DNA from: Acetobacterium woodii
GTDB lineage: Bacteria > Bacillota > Clostridia > Eubacteriales > Eubacteriaceae
Direction of reading: 5' to 3'
Assembly (NCBI GenBank): GCA_016213825.1
Contig: JACQZP010000002.1
Span: forward strand, 29,916-93,915
Length of the DNA: 64,000 bases
Shown here: positions 17,264-24,265 of the stretch, in pieces
Position numbering within the stretch: the stretch's first letter is position 1
How the letters are laid out: each line of letters starts with the position of its first letter
Notes under the pieces: model-generated
What the model was told of the DNA's origin: nothing
The model's input: the letters and a program-made list of their open reading frames with translations, nothing else
Database searches by the model: none
Translations under genes and position numbers: made by a program

Positions 17264-18977
17264 TGATATCATTAACCGCACGGTAATTATGAACCGGCTG
17301 GACAGCATCACCAGTGAAATGGGCATTGCCTTGGAGCGATCGGCCCATTCCCCGATTTTTGCCGAAGCCTGTGATTTTGCCTGCTGTATCTGCGATGAAG
17401 ACGGCGAGCTTGTCTCTCAACTCAGCGGTATCCCGATCCTGGCTACGGCGGGATCTTTCAGTGTCAAAGCGATACTCCGAAAATACGGAGGAGTCATTGA
17501 AGATGGTGATGTTTTTATTATCAATGACCCCTATGATGGTGGCAACCATCTGCCGGATATCGGCATCATCACTCCGGTGTTTTATCAGGACGAGTTGTTG
17601 TTCTTCTGTGTCAGCCGAGCTCATCACGGCGACATCGGCGGTTCCACTGCCGGCAGCTACAACCCCAAGGCGACGGAGATCTTTCAGGAAGGGCTGCGGA
17701 TTCCGCCCACCCGGCTGATGAAAAACAACGAAATGCTTACCGATGTGCTGGAACTGATCCGCCTGAATACCCGAAATCCGGAGATGCTGACCAGTGACTT
17801 TCTGGCCCAGATTGGTTCCAACCGACTGGCCGCCCGACGGATCAAAGAGATGTTAAGCACCTATTCGGCGGCCACCGTCAAGAAAGCGGTGACTGAGTCG
17901 TTGATTCAGACCGAAACCTTGACCCGCCAGCGGATTGCCGCCATTCCTGACGGCACCTACAGCGCCGTGGATTATATTGATGATGACGGTTTTCAAACCG
18001 AACCGGTCAAAATCGCCGTAGCGGTGACCATCACCGGCGACCGGATGCTGGTTGATTTTTCCGGCACCGATGCCCAGGTCAAAGGTTTTATCAACACCTC
18101 GGTGGTGACGGCCACCTGTGCTTCCGGCATTGCTGCCCTGTGGTTCCTGGGTAAAGACATTCCCCGAAACAGCGGTGCCTTCCGGTGCATTGAAGTTAAC
18201 CTACCGATGGGATCGCTGGTTAATCCCAATCTCCCGGCACCAATGACCCTGTGCACCCTGACCCCGGCCAGCGAAATCATCGGCGTGATTTTTAAAGCCC
18301 TGGATCAGGCTCAGTCGGGCAAGGTATCCGCCGGCTACCACCGCTATCTGGGACCATCCTTTTATGGCGTAGATCCCCGGAATGACCGCTACTATGTCGG
18401 TTTTTCCTTTTGTTCGCTGGGCAGCGGCGGCGCCATGGCCGGCCACGACGGCAAACCCTATATGGCGACCTTATCCAACTTCGGTGGGGTCAAGGCGCCT
18501 AATATCGAATCCAACGAGGTCCAATATCCCCATATTACCCTGCATCATGAAATGGATAATGACACCGCCGGAGCCGGCGAATATCGGGGTGGCTGCGGCA
18601 TGAAATATGCTTTTGAGATCACCGCTGAAAAGGGTGATGTGGTCAATTTTGGTGATGGCATCAAATTTGCTCCCTATGGACTCCGGGGCGGTCATCAGGG
18701 CAGCCTGAACCGCAGCGTCTTTGTTCATGATGGCGAGGAAATCATCATGGAAAGCAAGGAAGCCCCCCGGCATGCGGTGAAAGGTGATCGGATTTACCTG
18801 AACACCAGCAGCGGCGGCGGCTGGGGCGAACCCATGAAACGGCTCCCTCAAAAAGTCTATGACGATGTACTGGATGAGATTATTTCCAAAGAAACCGCCG
18901 AAGCAGTTTATGGCGTCATCATCAATGAAACCGGCATCGATTTTGAAAAAACAGAAAAACGGAGAAACAATTCATGA
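17247..18977 (+). CDS. hyuB: Hydantoinase/oxoprolinase family subunit B (HyuB/acetone carboxylase alpha-like)
   Basis: 576 residues starting MNQRTDDIINRTVIMNRL directly after AAAGGAGGCGACCC, so the longer open frame from 17178 is rejected. Family features: SAHSPIFAEA-D-A near residue 30, INDPYDGGNHLPD (about residue 90), SRAHHGDIGG with metal-binding histidines, and PGAGEYRGGCG-type glycine-rich C-terminal motifs. It partners HyuA in ATP-dependent hydrolysis or carboxylation. It overlaps hyuA by 17 bases and ubiX by 4, so translation is coupled. One line (18421-18480) has 39 G+C of 60, far above the housekeeping genes. Confidence 0.9.
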   Translation: MNQRTDDIINRTVIMNRLDSITSEMGIALERSAHSPIFAEACDFACCICDEDGELVSQLSGIPILATAGSFSVKAILRKYGGVIEDGDVFIINDPYDGGNHLPDIGIITPVFYQDELLFFCVSRAHHGDIGGSTAGSYNPKATEIFQEGLRIPPTRLMKNNEMLTDVLELIRLNTRNPEMLTSDFLAQIGSNRLAARRIKEMLSTYSAATVKKAVTESLIQTETLTRQRIAAIPDGTYSAVDYIDDDGFQTEPVKIAVAVTITGDRMLVDFSGTDAQVKGFINTSVVTATCASGIAALWFLGKDIPRNSGAFRCIEVNLPMGSLVNPNLPAPMTLCTLTPASEIIGVIFKALDQAQSGKVSAGYHRYLGPSFYGVDPRNDRYYVGFSFCSLGSGGAMAGHDGKPYMATLSNFGGVKAPNIESNEVQYPHITLHHEMDNDTAGAGEYRGGCGMKYAFEITAEKGDVVNFGDGIKFAPYGLRGGHQGSLNRSVFVHDGEEIIMESKEAPRHAVKGDRIYLNTSSGGGWGEPMKRLPQKVYDDVLDEIISKETAEAVYGVIINETGIDFEKTEKRRNNS

Positions 18978-19543
18978 AAATTGCAGTGGGAATTACCGGC
19001 GCCTCCGGTGTCGTTTACGGCATTCGGTTGCTGGAAGCCTTAAAAGAGACTGAACACCATGTCTCGCTGATCATCAGTGAATGGGGCAACAAAACCATTG
19101 GCCTGGAAACCAGTTATACTGAAGATTATGTGCTGTCCCTGACCGATCAGGTTTATGACTGCCGGGATATGGCTGCCGCTGTGTCCAGCGGCTCCTACGG
19201 CATTGAAGCCACCGTGATTGCCCCCTGCAGCATGAAAACCCTGGCTGGCATCGCCAATGGTTTCAGCAATAACCTGATTGTCCGGATTGGCGATGTGGCA
19301 CTAAAAGAACGCAAACCGCTGATTCTGATGGTTCGGGAGACGCCGCTGACGCTGATTCATCTCCGGAATATGACCGCGGTTACCGAGGCTGGCGGGATTA
19401 TTCTGCCACCGATGCCGGGCTTTTACCACAAGCCCCAATCGATTGATGAAATAATCAACCAGAGTGTCGGCAAGGTCTTTGATATGCTCAAGATCCCTCA
19501 CAATCTGTTTACCCGCTGGGGCCATGAGGTTGGCCATGAGTGA
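18974..19543 (+). CDS. ubiX: UbiX-type flavin prenyltransferase
   Basis: 189 residues. Prenylates FMN with dimethylallyl phosphate to form prFMN for UbiD enzymes. N-terminal VGITGASGVVYGIRLL is the flavin-binding signature; APCSMKTLAGIANG and a late MRETPLTLIHLRNM segment (the PLS-type dimethylallyl-phosphate region) are typical. The start overlaps the hyuB stop by 4 bases (ATGA) and the end overlaps lpdD by 8, tying prFMN supply directly to this operon. Confidence 0.95.
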   Translation: MKIAVGITGASGVVYGIRLLEALKETEHHVSLIISEWGNKTIGLETSYTEDYVLSLTDQVYDCRDMAAAVSSGSYGIEATVIAPCSMKTLAGIANGFSNNLIVRIGDVALKERKPLILMVRETPLTLIHLRNMTAVTEAGGIILPPMPGFYHKPQSIDEIINQSVGKVFDMLKIPHNLFTRWGHEVGHE

Positions 19544-19898
19544 GTGCATCAAACTGATTCAAGGCACCGGGAAAACAGCGCTGAATTATGAAATCACGTC
19601 TGTCGGCAATGACTGGTTGATTCTGCTCACCGGCGGCGACGCCCACATCGGCTGCACCGCCATTGGCGATGACGGCCGACTGAGCAGCTATACCCCCCAG
19701 TCTCATAAAGACGATGCCCTGGCGATACCGCTGGCAAAAAAAGTTTCGCAAACCTTTCACTGCATCTGTACCGTGGTAGCCGGATTCCATCTGGACGAGA
19801 TTACCCGGGAAGAAATAGTTGAGGTTATTGCTAATGCGGATATAGGGATGGTTCAAGTTTTAAAAACCATTAAACAAAAGATGAATCAGAAAGAATGA
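19536..19898 (+). CDS. lpdD: LpdD-family prenylated-flavin chaperone / decarboxylase accessory protein
   Basis: 120 residues starting MSECIKLIQGTG. The segment TGGDAHIGCTAIG, the SHKDDALA stretch and VAGFHLDEITREEI match the small LpdD subunit found beside gallate decarboxylase (LpdC/LpdB) in lactobacilli and in other UbiD operons, where it is thought to help maturation with prFMN. The ATG is within the last 8 bases of ubiX; the longer upstream frame is overlap only. A strong terminator closes the operon. Confidence 0.85.
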   Translation: MSECIKLIQGTGKTALNYEITSVGNDWLILLTGGDAHIGCTAIGDDGRLSSYTPQSHKDDALAIPLAKKVSQTFHCICTVVAGFHLDEITREEIVEVIANADIGMVQVLKTIKQKMNQKE

Positions 19899-19900
19899 TA

Positions 19901-19928
19901 AAAAACAGGGTCTCGAACCCTGTTTTTT
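19901..19928 (+). terminator. Rho-independent terminator of the ubiD-hyu-ubiX-lpdD string
   Basis: AAAAACAGGGT (19901-19911) pairs with ACCCTGTTTTT (19917-19927) around a 5-base loop; the T tract continues to 19928. Confidence 0.9.
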
Positions 19929-19936
19929 ATTTGGCG

Positions 19937-20072
19937 GTGCGCCCGGCGCAGATCGAAAAGGGCGACGTGAATTCCACTATTTCGGTGTTGTGGAAAATTG
20001 CCAAAGGTTATAAGACCTCCTTTTCTTCAGTACTTAATATGCAATCCGAAGAAATGATGGTTCACCCCCGGC
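19937..20072 (+). pseudogene. Remnant of an HTH-cupin (XRE-type) regulator
   Basis: Translated in frame, this reads RPAQIEKGDVNSTISVLWK, then IAKGYKTSFSSVL. This is the end of an XRE helix-turn-helix domain (normally SQIEKG-x-x-NPTISTLWKIA), as found in regulators that carry a C-terminal cupin. There is no helix-turn-helix start, no start codon with a ribosome site, and the cupin is absent; the frame runs into the tail of the TetR gene. It may be what is left of a former regulator of the preceding operon. Confidence 0.6.
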
Positions 20073-20081
20073 GGGCGCAAT

Positions 20082-20663
20082 TCATGCCCGATCAGTATCA
20101 AGAAAAGACTGTATACCAGCACGAAGAAAGCCATCGATGGTCTGCTGAATTTTTTTCCAGTCAGTACAATGGTTTTTAAACATCATTTGATTGATGGTCA
20201 GACAACCATTGATCTGAAAATAAAAAATGGCTTCTGCCTGTTCATAGGTTAGAATACTGCTTTGCATGAGTCGGGTCACAAAATCTTCCTTGGCCAAATC
20301 CGACAGTTTACCAATGAGCCGTGATGCCGCGATTTCATCAAAAAAAAGTGGGCGATATTCCTGGTTGGATTGCATTTTTTCGCAAAAGGGATAGGTACAG
20401 TTTATTTTTTCCGGACACAAGACCTGATCAAGAACCTCAGAGGTATTGGCCAATGCATCGCATAATACGTCATCTAGTACATCATCCAAATCGTAATAAT
20501 GGAGGTAAAAAGTTCCCCGATTAATTTCACAGATTTGGCAGATCGCAGTAACGCTGATCTTGCCAAATTTTTTTTTGCTCAGTTCATCTAAAAAAGCCTC
20601 CTTAATTACTTTTCGTGTGTATTGGGTTCGTCGGTCGTTCTTTTTTACTTCTTGATTTCGCAT
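20082..20663 (-). CDS. TetR/AcrR family transcriptional regulator
   Basis: 193 residues starting MRNQEVKKNDRRTQYTRKVI, directly after CAGGAGGAAAG; the longer frame from 20738 is rejected. The helix-turn-helix is residues about 15-60: KIS-V-T-A-I-C-Q-I-C-E-I-N-R-G-T-F-Y-L-H-Y. The C-terminal ligand domain resembles the clostridial DhaS-like type. It lies between the hyu-ubiD string and the divergent CooC operon, so either could be its target. An 18-bp palindrome at 20681-20698 lies just upstream of its start. Confidence 0.88.
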   Translation of the reverse strand: MRNQEVKKNDRRTQYTRKVIKEAFLDELSKKKFGKISVTAICQICEINRGTFYLHYYDLDDVLDDVLCDALANTSEVLDQVLCPEKINCTYPFCEKMQSNQEYRPLFFDEIAASRLIGKLSDLAKEDFVTRLMQSSILTYEQAEAIFYFQINGCLTINQMMFKNHCTDWKKIQQTIDGFLRAGIQSFLDTDRA

Positions 20664-20680
20664 CTTTCCTCCTGAAATTG

Positions 20681-20698
20681 ACAGATTCAGCAATCTGT
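20681..20698. promoter_or_regulatory. Palindromic operator candidate upstream of the TetR gene
   Basis: ACAGATT (20681-20687) and AATCTGT (20692-20698) are perfect inverted arms separated by CAGC. The position, 18 bases upstream of the TetR start and facing the divergent CooC operon, suits autoregulation. The binding protein is inferred from position only. Confidence 0.45.
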
Positions 20699-20827
20699 TG
20701 ATAAACAAAACAAATCGAAAAAACTGATGATTGAACAATTACTCTCCCGTTATTATAATGAATTCAGTAAGAATAATCAACGGGTTGTTCATAAAAATAC
20801 AATGTGTTGAGTTGAGGAGGAGAGAAA

Positions 20828-21598
20828 ATGGGACATATTATTGCATTAGCCGGAAAAGGTGGGGTTGGCAAAACGACTCTGTGTGGTTTACTGATTCAGT
20901 ATTTGTGTGATGCCGGAAAGGTACCGGTGTTAGCAGTGGATGCTGATGCCAATTCAAATTTGAATGAGGTACTTGGTGTCAAGGCGGGTCCAACGATGGG
21001 TGAACTTCGAGAAATCATCGAGCGGGCTGGCGTCGATTCAAGCTATGAGATTCCTGAAGGAATAACTAAGGCCACTTATATGGAAATGCGGATGAACGAC
21101 GCAATTACTGAAGAAAAAGATTATGATCTGATGGTGATGGGACGTTCACAGGGGCAAGGATGTTATTGTTTTGTCAATGGGATTGTCCAAACGCAGATAC
21201 AGCGACTTCAGACGAATTACCCTGTTATTGTTGTGGATAATGAAGCCGGGATGGAACATATCAGCCGGGGATTATTGCCCAAAATAGATACGGTGATTCT
21301 GGTGAGTGACTGTTCCCGACGGGGCGTACAGGCAGCCGGAAGAATTTCCAGGCTGATTAGCGAATTAAAGGTTCAACCAACGAGAATTGGTCTGATTGTC
21401 AATCGGGCACCAGCAGGAAAGCTTGATCCCGGGACGCTGGAAGAGGTTCAAATTCAGGAATTACCACTTTTAGGTGTTGTTCCACAAGACCAGCAAGTTT
21501 ATCAGTATGACTGTGATGGCAAACCTATTGTTAAATTACCAGATGATTCACCAGTTCGTGCTGCACTGAAGCAAATTGCCGATAATCTGCAATTATAA
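20828..21598 (+). CDS. CooC/AcsF-type nickel-insertion ATPase, paralog 1
   Basis: 256 residues, a MinD/SIMIBI-class P-loop ATPase. Deviant Walker A is GKGGVGKTT (residues 9-17), switch I is VDADAN, and the VDNEAGMEHISRG stretch is typical of CooC. A CYC motif in GQGCYCFVNG corresponds to the CxC that binds nickel at the dimer interface of CooC. Such proteins mature the nickel site of CO dehydrogenase or acetyl-CoA synthase. No CODH gene is in the window. AGGAGGAGA precedes the ATG. First gene of a compact set with a second paralog at 22042. Confidence 0.88.
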   Translation: MGHIIALAGKGGVGKTTLCGLLIQYLCDAGKVPVLAVDADANSNLNEVLGVKAGPTMGELREIIERAGVDSSYEIPEGITKATYMEMRMNDAITEEKDYDLMVMGRSQGQGCYCFVNGIVQTQIQRLQTNYPVIVVDNEAGMEHISRGLLPKIDTVILVSDCSRRGVQAAGRISRLISELKVQPTRIGLIVNRAPAGKLDPGTLEEVQIQELPLLGVVPQDQQVYQYDCDGKPIVKLPDDSPVRAALKQIADNLQL

Positions 21599-21610
21599 AG
21601 GAGTTGAAAA

Positions 21611-21811
21611 ATGAGTATCTTAGCAGGATGTCATGAAGCCCGCAATAATTTTGTTTTAACAGAAATTGCTTGTCCCGAATGCGGTGATTATATTGAATTA
21701 TTTGTCCGGGATGGAAAATCGATCGGAATAGAAAAATGTGCCAGCTGTGATTATGTGATTGGCGAAGGTTTAAGTCTATCAGAAATTGTCAGAGAACAAC
21801 ATGGCGCTTGA
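21611..21811 (+). CDS. Small two-CxxC (zinc-ribbon or rubredoxin-like) protein
   Basis: 66 residues. Two CxxC pairs, CPEC (about residue 23) and CASC (about residue 43), are spaced as in a zinc ribbon or rubredoxin knuckle. The rest is short beta strands and a C-terminal helix. I do not recognise a named family. It lies between the two CooC-like ATPases, 12 bases after the first and overlapping the next small gene by 11 bases, so a role in metal handling or in the same maturation complex is a contextual inference. AAAGGAG precedes the ATG. Confidence 0.8.
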   Translation: MSILAGCHEARNNFVLTEIACPECGDYIELFVRDGKSIGIEKCASCDYVIGEGLSLSEIVREQHGA

Positions 21812-22040
21812 TCAAATAAAACAGTTTATTGAATCAAAAGGGTGGCTGTATCGCTACACAGATGTCGCAGAACTGGGGAGTATTGATTTTGAATACCTGG
21901 GTGTCAGCTACCATGTCTGGGAATTTATGGATGATCAGTGTGGGGTTGAAAGCAATGTGAAAAGTATTGGTAAACTTGAAGAATTTCTTGGTGATTACCA
22001 GAATGATCTGATTGCGATTATGGAAAAATGGGGAGAATAG
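21801..22040 (+). CDS. Small conserved-looking acidic protein of unknown function
   Basis: 79 residues starting MALDQIKQFIESKGW. Starts within the end of the preceding gene; a TTG at 21786 is possible but has no better ribosome site. Sequence: an N-terminal helix, then alternating hydrophobic and charged residues (DVAELGSIDFEYLGVSYHVWEF), then a C-terminal helix. One cysteine, no transmembrane segment. I do not recognise the family. Context: second small gene inside the CooC pair, 1 base before the next ATG, hence surely cotranslated. Confidence 0.75.
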   Translation: MALDQIKQFIESKGWLYRYTDVAELGSIDFEYLGVSYHVWEFMDDQCGVESNVKSIGKLEEFLGDYQNDLIAIMEKWGE

Positions 22041-22041
22041 C

Positions 22042-22809
22042 ATGAAAATAGCTGTAACCGGTAAAGGTGGAGTGGGAAAAACGACGATTGCCGCAACGTT
22101 GGCACGTTTGTATGCAAAAGAGGGAAAACGGGTGATTGCGGCCGATGCTGATCCCGATGCAAATTTGGCCTTGGCATTAGGATTTACCGAAGACGAAGCG
22201 GATGCCATTGTTCCGATCAGCGCAATGAAAAAAATGATTGCTGAACGGACTGGAGTAACTGAGCAGAACACTTTTTTTAAAATCAATCCCCGGGTCGATG
22301 ATATTCCGGAAATCTACAGCCGTGAGCACGAGGGTGTTAAATTGCTGGTTTTGGGAACAGTTGAAACAGCCGGTGGAGGATGCATTTGCCCGGAGAATGT
22401 CATTTTGAAACAACTGATCAGCAACCTGATCTTATTCAGGGACGAGGTAGCTATTTTGGATATGGAAGCAGGTCTCGAGCATTTAGGCAGAGGAACAACC
22501 CAGGGAATGGATCAGTTTATTGTGGTAATTGAGCCGGGTGCCAGAAGTATTCAGACGTATCGTAATGTCAAGCGACTGGCTAAAGATTTAGGGGTGCCGC
22601 GGGTCGGCGTGATTGCCAATAAAATTCGGGATGAGAAGGATGAAGCGTTTGTTCGTTCAAAAATCGCCGAGGAAGAGCTGTTGGGCCTGATTCATTTCAA
22701 TGCGGAAGTCATTGATGCAGACCGTAATGGCATCTCCCCTTTTGATTGCAGTCAGGGTCTGATTGATGAGATTATCAGCATCAAAGAGCGGATTGAACAC
22801 TTACAGTGA
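22042..22809 (+). CDS. CooC/AcsF-type nickel-insertion ATPase, paralog 2
   Basis: 255 residues starting MKIAVTGKGGVGKTT after TGGGGAGAATAGC. Deviant Walker A at residues 8-15, ADADPDAN switch, and a CIC motif in GGGCICPEN, the nickel-binding CxC of CooC. DMEAGLEHLGRGT and GVIANKIR (guanine/adenine-specificity-type strand) are typical. It is diverged from the first paralog (different CxC surroundings), so the two may form a heterodimer or serve different nickel clusters. The transcript continues into a 32-residue membrane peptide gene. Confidence 0.9.
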   Translation: MKIAVTGKGGVGKTTIAATLARLYAKEGKRVIAADADPDANLALALGFTEDEADAIVPISAMKKMIAERTGVTEQNTFFKINPRVDDIPEIYSREHEGVKLLVLGTVETAGGGCICPENVILKQLISNLILFRDEVAILDMEAGLEHLGRGTTQGMDQFIVVIEPGARSIQTYRNVKRLAKDLGVPRVGVIANKIRDEKDEAFVRSKIAEEELLGLIHFNAEVIDADRNGISPFDCSQGLIDEIISIKERIEHLQ

Positions 22810-22843
22810 AAATTGTACGATGCGGAAAAGGAGTTTGTGGAAG

Positions 22844-22942
22844 ATGTATGGTCATGAAGAAGACTACACTACAGGTATAACCATTGCAACACTGATCATA
22901 AGCGTTATTACTATTTCGCTTGTAGTATTTTTTTCATTTTAA
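22844..22942 (+). CDS. Single-pass membrane microprotein (32 residues)
   Basis: MYGHEEDYTTGITIATLIIS and a further 12 residues, ending FFSF. The first 10 residues are charged and polar, the remainder one hydrophobic helix. AAGGAG at 22828-22833 lies 10 bases before the ATG, a normal distance. It is 34 bases after the second CooC-like gene and before the terminator at 22994, so it is probably the last gene of that operon. No family recognised; being so short, it may be missed by gene callers. Confidence 0.6.
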   Translation: MYGHEEDYTTGITIATLIISVITISLVVFFSF

Positions 22943-22993
22943 GGCTATGCTAAATTAATTTGTGATAAGGTTGATTACCCTTATTCATGTCAT

Positions 22994-23044
22994 ATGCACC
23001 TTTCTTGTCTGATTTTTATTATATCAGACGTTAGGTGCATTTTT
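22994..23044 (+). terminator. Rho-independent terminator of the CooC operon
   Basis: ATGCACCT...GTCTGAT (22994-23012) pairs with ATCAGAC...AGGTGCAT (from 23022 to 23040), followed by a short T tract (23040-23044). Confidence 0.8.
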
Positions 23045-23308
23045 CTGTCAAAAGCAAAATGATTTATAAATAGGTAAGAAAATTTACAGCACTCGATGTT
23101 CAGGATAACTTTTTTGAAGTGTAAAAATTTGCAATGGGATTGATATTTTAAGGGATTTTGTCATTTATGACAGAAGTCTTAAAAAGTGATAAATTTTTGT
23201 CGTTTTGCATTTTTTCTAACCATTCAGCTAGGTTTTATGGTATATTCAATTCATTCTAAATAACACTGAAGAATCGATGCAAGGCATTGACAGAAAGGAA
23301 AAAAAGAA
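23045..23308. other. AT-rich intergenic region before the MoxR gene
   Basis: About 260 bases without an open frame worth calling. It must hold the promoter of the MoxR-VWA operon; a TATGGTATATT stretch near 23236 is a possible -10 region, but no clear -35 is placed with it. GAAAGGAAAAAAAG precedes the MoxR ATG. Confidence 0.35.
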
Positions 23309-24232
23309 ATGAGATTAACTCAGGAATTACTAAAACAAGGGATCAGCGAGAAACTTCTTGATGATATAAAATATTTCAAGCATTTTTATAAACTGGAGGA
23401 TAGCCTTCAGGATCGTGTTCCCAGTACCGAAACTGTTTTTTATGGCAAGGATATCTGGTCGATGTGTATTACCGCGATTTTAGAGGGCGAGAACATTCTG
23501 CTTTCCGGTCCAAAGGCCACCGGTAAAAATGTCCTGGCCGATAATATTTGTGAGCTGTTTAATCGGCCTCAGTGGAACACCTCTTTCCATGTTAATACTG
23601 ACAGCGCCAGCCTGATTGGCACCGACACCTTTATTGATAATGAAGTGCGATTGCGCCGGGGTTCCGTTTACGAATGCGCCATCAACGGCGGGTTCGGGGT
23701 TTTTGATGAAATCAATATGGCTAAAAATGATGCTCTGGTAGTCCTGCACTCAGCGCTTGATTACCGGAAGGTCATTGACGTACCGGGCTATGAAAAAATC
23801 AAGCTTCATGAAGCCACCCGCTTTATCGGCACCATGAACTATGAATATGCCGGCACCAAAGAGCTTAATGAAGCCCTGGTATCCCGTTTTATGACCATTG
23901 ATATTCCTCAGATTGAAGAAGAAACGCTGATGATTATTTTAAAAGAATACTTCCCGGATGCTAACGAAGAAATCCTGCCCCAGTTTGCCGGGATCTTCTT
24001 AGACCTTCAGGAGAAATCCAAAAACTCCGAAATCTCTACCAAGTCGGTGGATTTGCGGGGGATTATCGGCAGCTTGAAAACCATTCGCCGGGGACTCAAA
24101 CCGATGCTGGCGGTGGATATGGGCGTTGTCGGCAAAACCTTTGATCAGTTTGAAAAAGAAATTGTTTTGGATGTCATCAGAACCCGGATCAGAGAAGGTT
24201 GGGAAGCAGCTGATGTTTTTACCAACAACTAA
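23309..24232 (+). CDS. MoxR/CbbQ-type AAA+ ATPase
   Basis: 307 residues. Walker A is GPKATGKN (about residues 64-71), Walker B GVFDEIN (about residue 132), and a sensor segment FIGTMN follows; the C-terminal AAA lid (VDLRGIIGSLKTI) is present. MoxR-type ATPases work with VWA-domain partners to activate or load cofactors into target enzymes (CbbQ-CbbO, NorQ-NorD, and partners of acetone-carboxylase-like enzymes). The VWA gene follows after 33 bases. Its target is not shown by the sequence; CooC and Hyu genes upstream are candidates. Confidence 0.9.
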   Translation: MRLTQELLKQGISEKLLDDIKYFKHFYKLEDSLQDRVPSTETVFYGKDIWSMCITAILEGENILLSGPKATGKNVLADNICELFNRPQWNTSFHVNTDSASLIGTDTFIDNEVRLRRGSVYECAINGGFGVFDEINMAKNDALVVLHSALDYRKVIDVPGYEKIKLHEATRFIGTMNYEYAGTKELNEALVSRFMTIDIPQIEEETLMIILKEYFPDANEEILPQFAGIFLDLQEKSKNSEISTKSVDLRGIIGSLKTIRRGLKPMLAVDMGVVGKTFDQFEKEIVLDVIRTRIREGWEAADVFTNN

Positions 24233-24265
24233 AACCCTGAAATCCGGAGAAGGGAGGCAAACATT

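Noticed and set aside
15173..18977. Complete acetone carboxylase operon
   Set aside because: No gamma subunit gene and the neighbours are prFMN genes, so only family-level naming is justified.
20828..22809. ParA/MinD plasmid-partition pair
   Set aside because: Both ATPases have the CooC-type CxC and AGMEH/AGLEH motifs, and no ParB, replication protein or parS-like sites are near.
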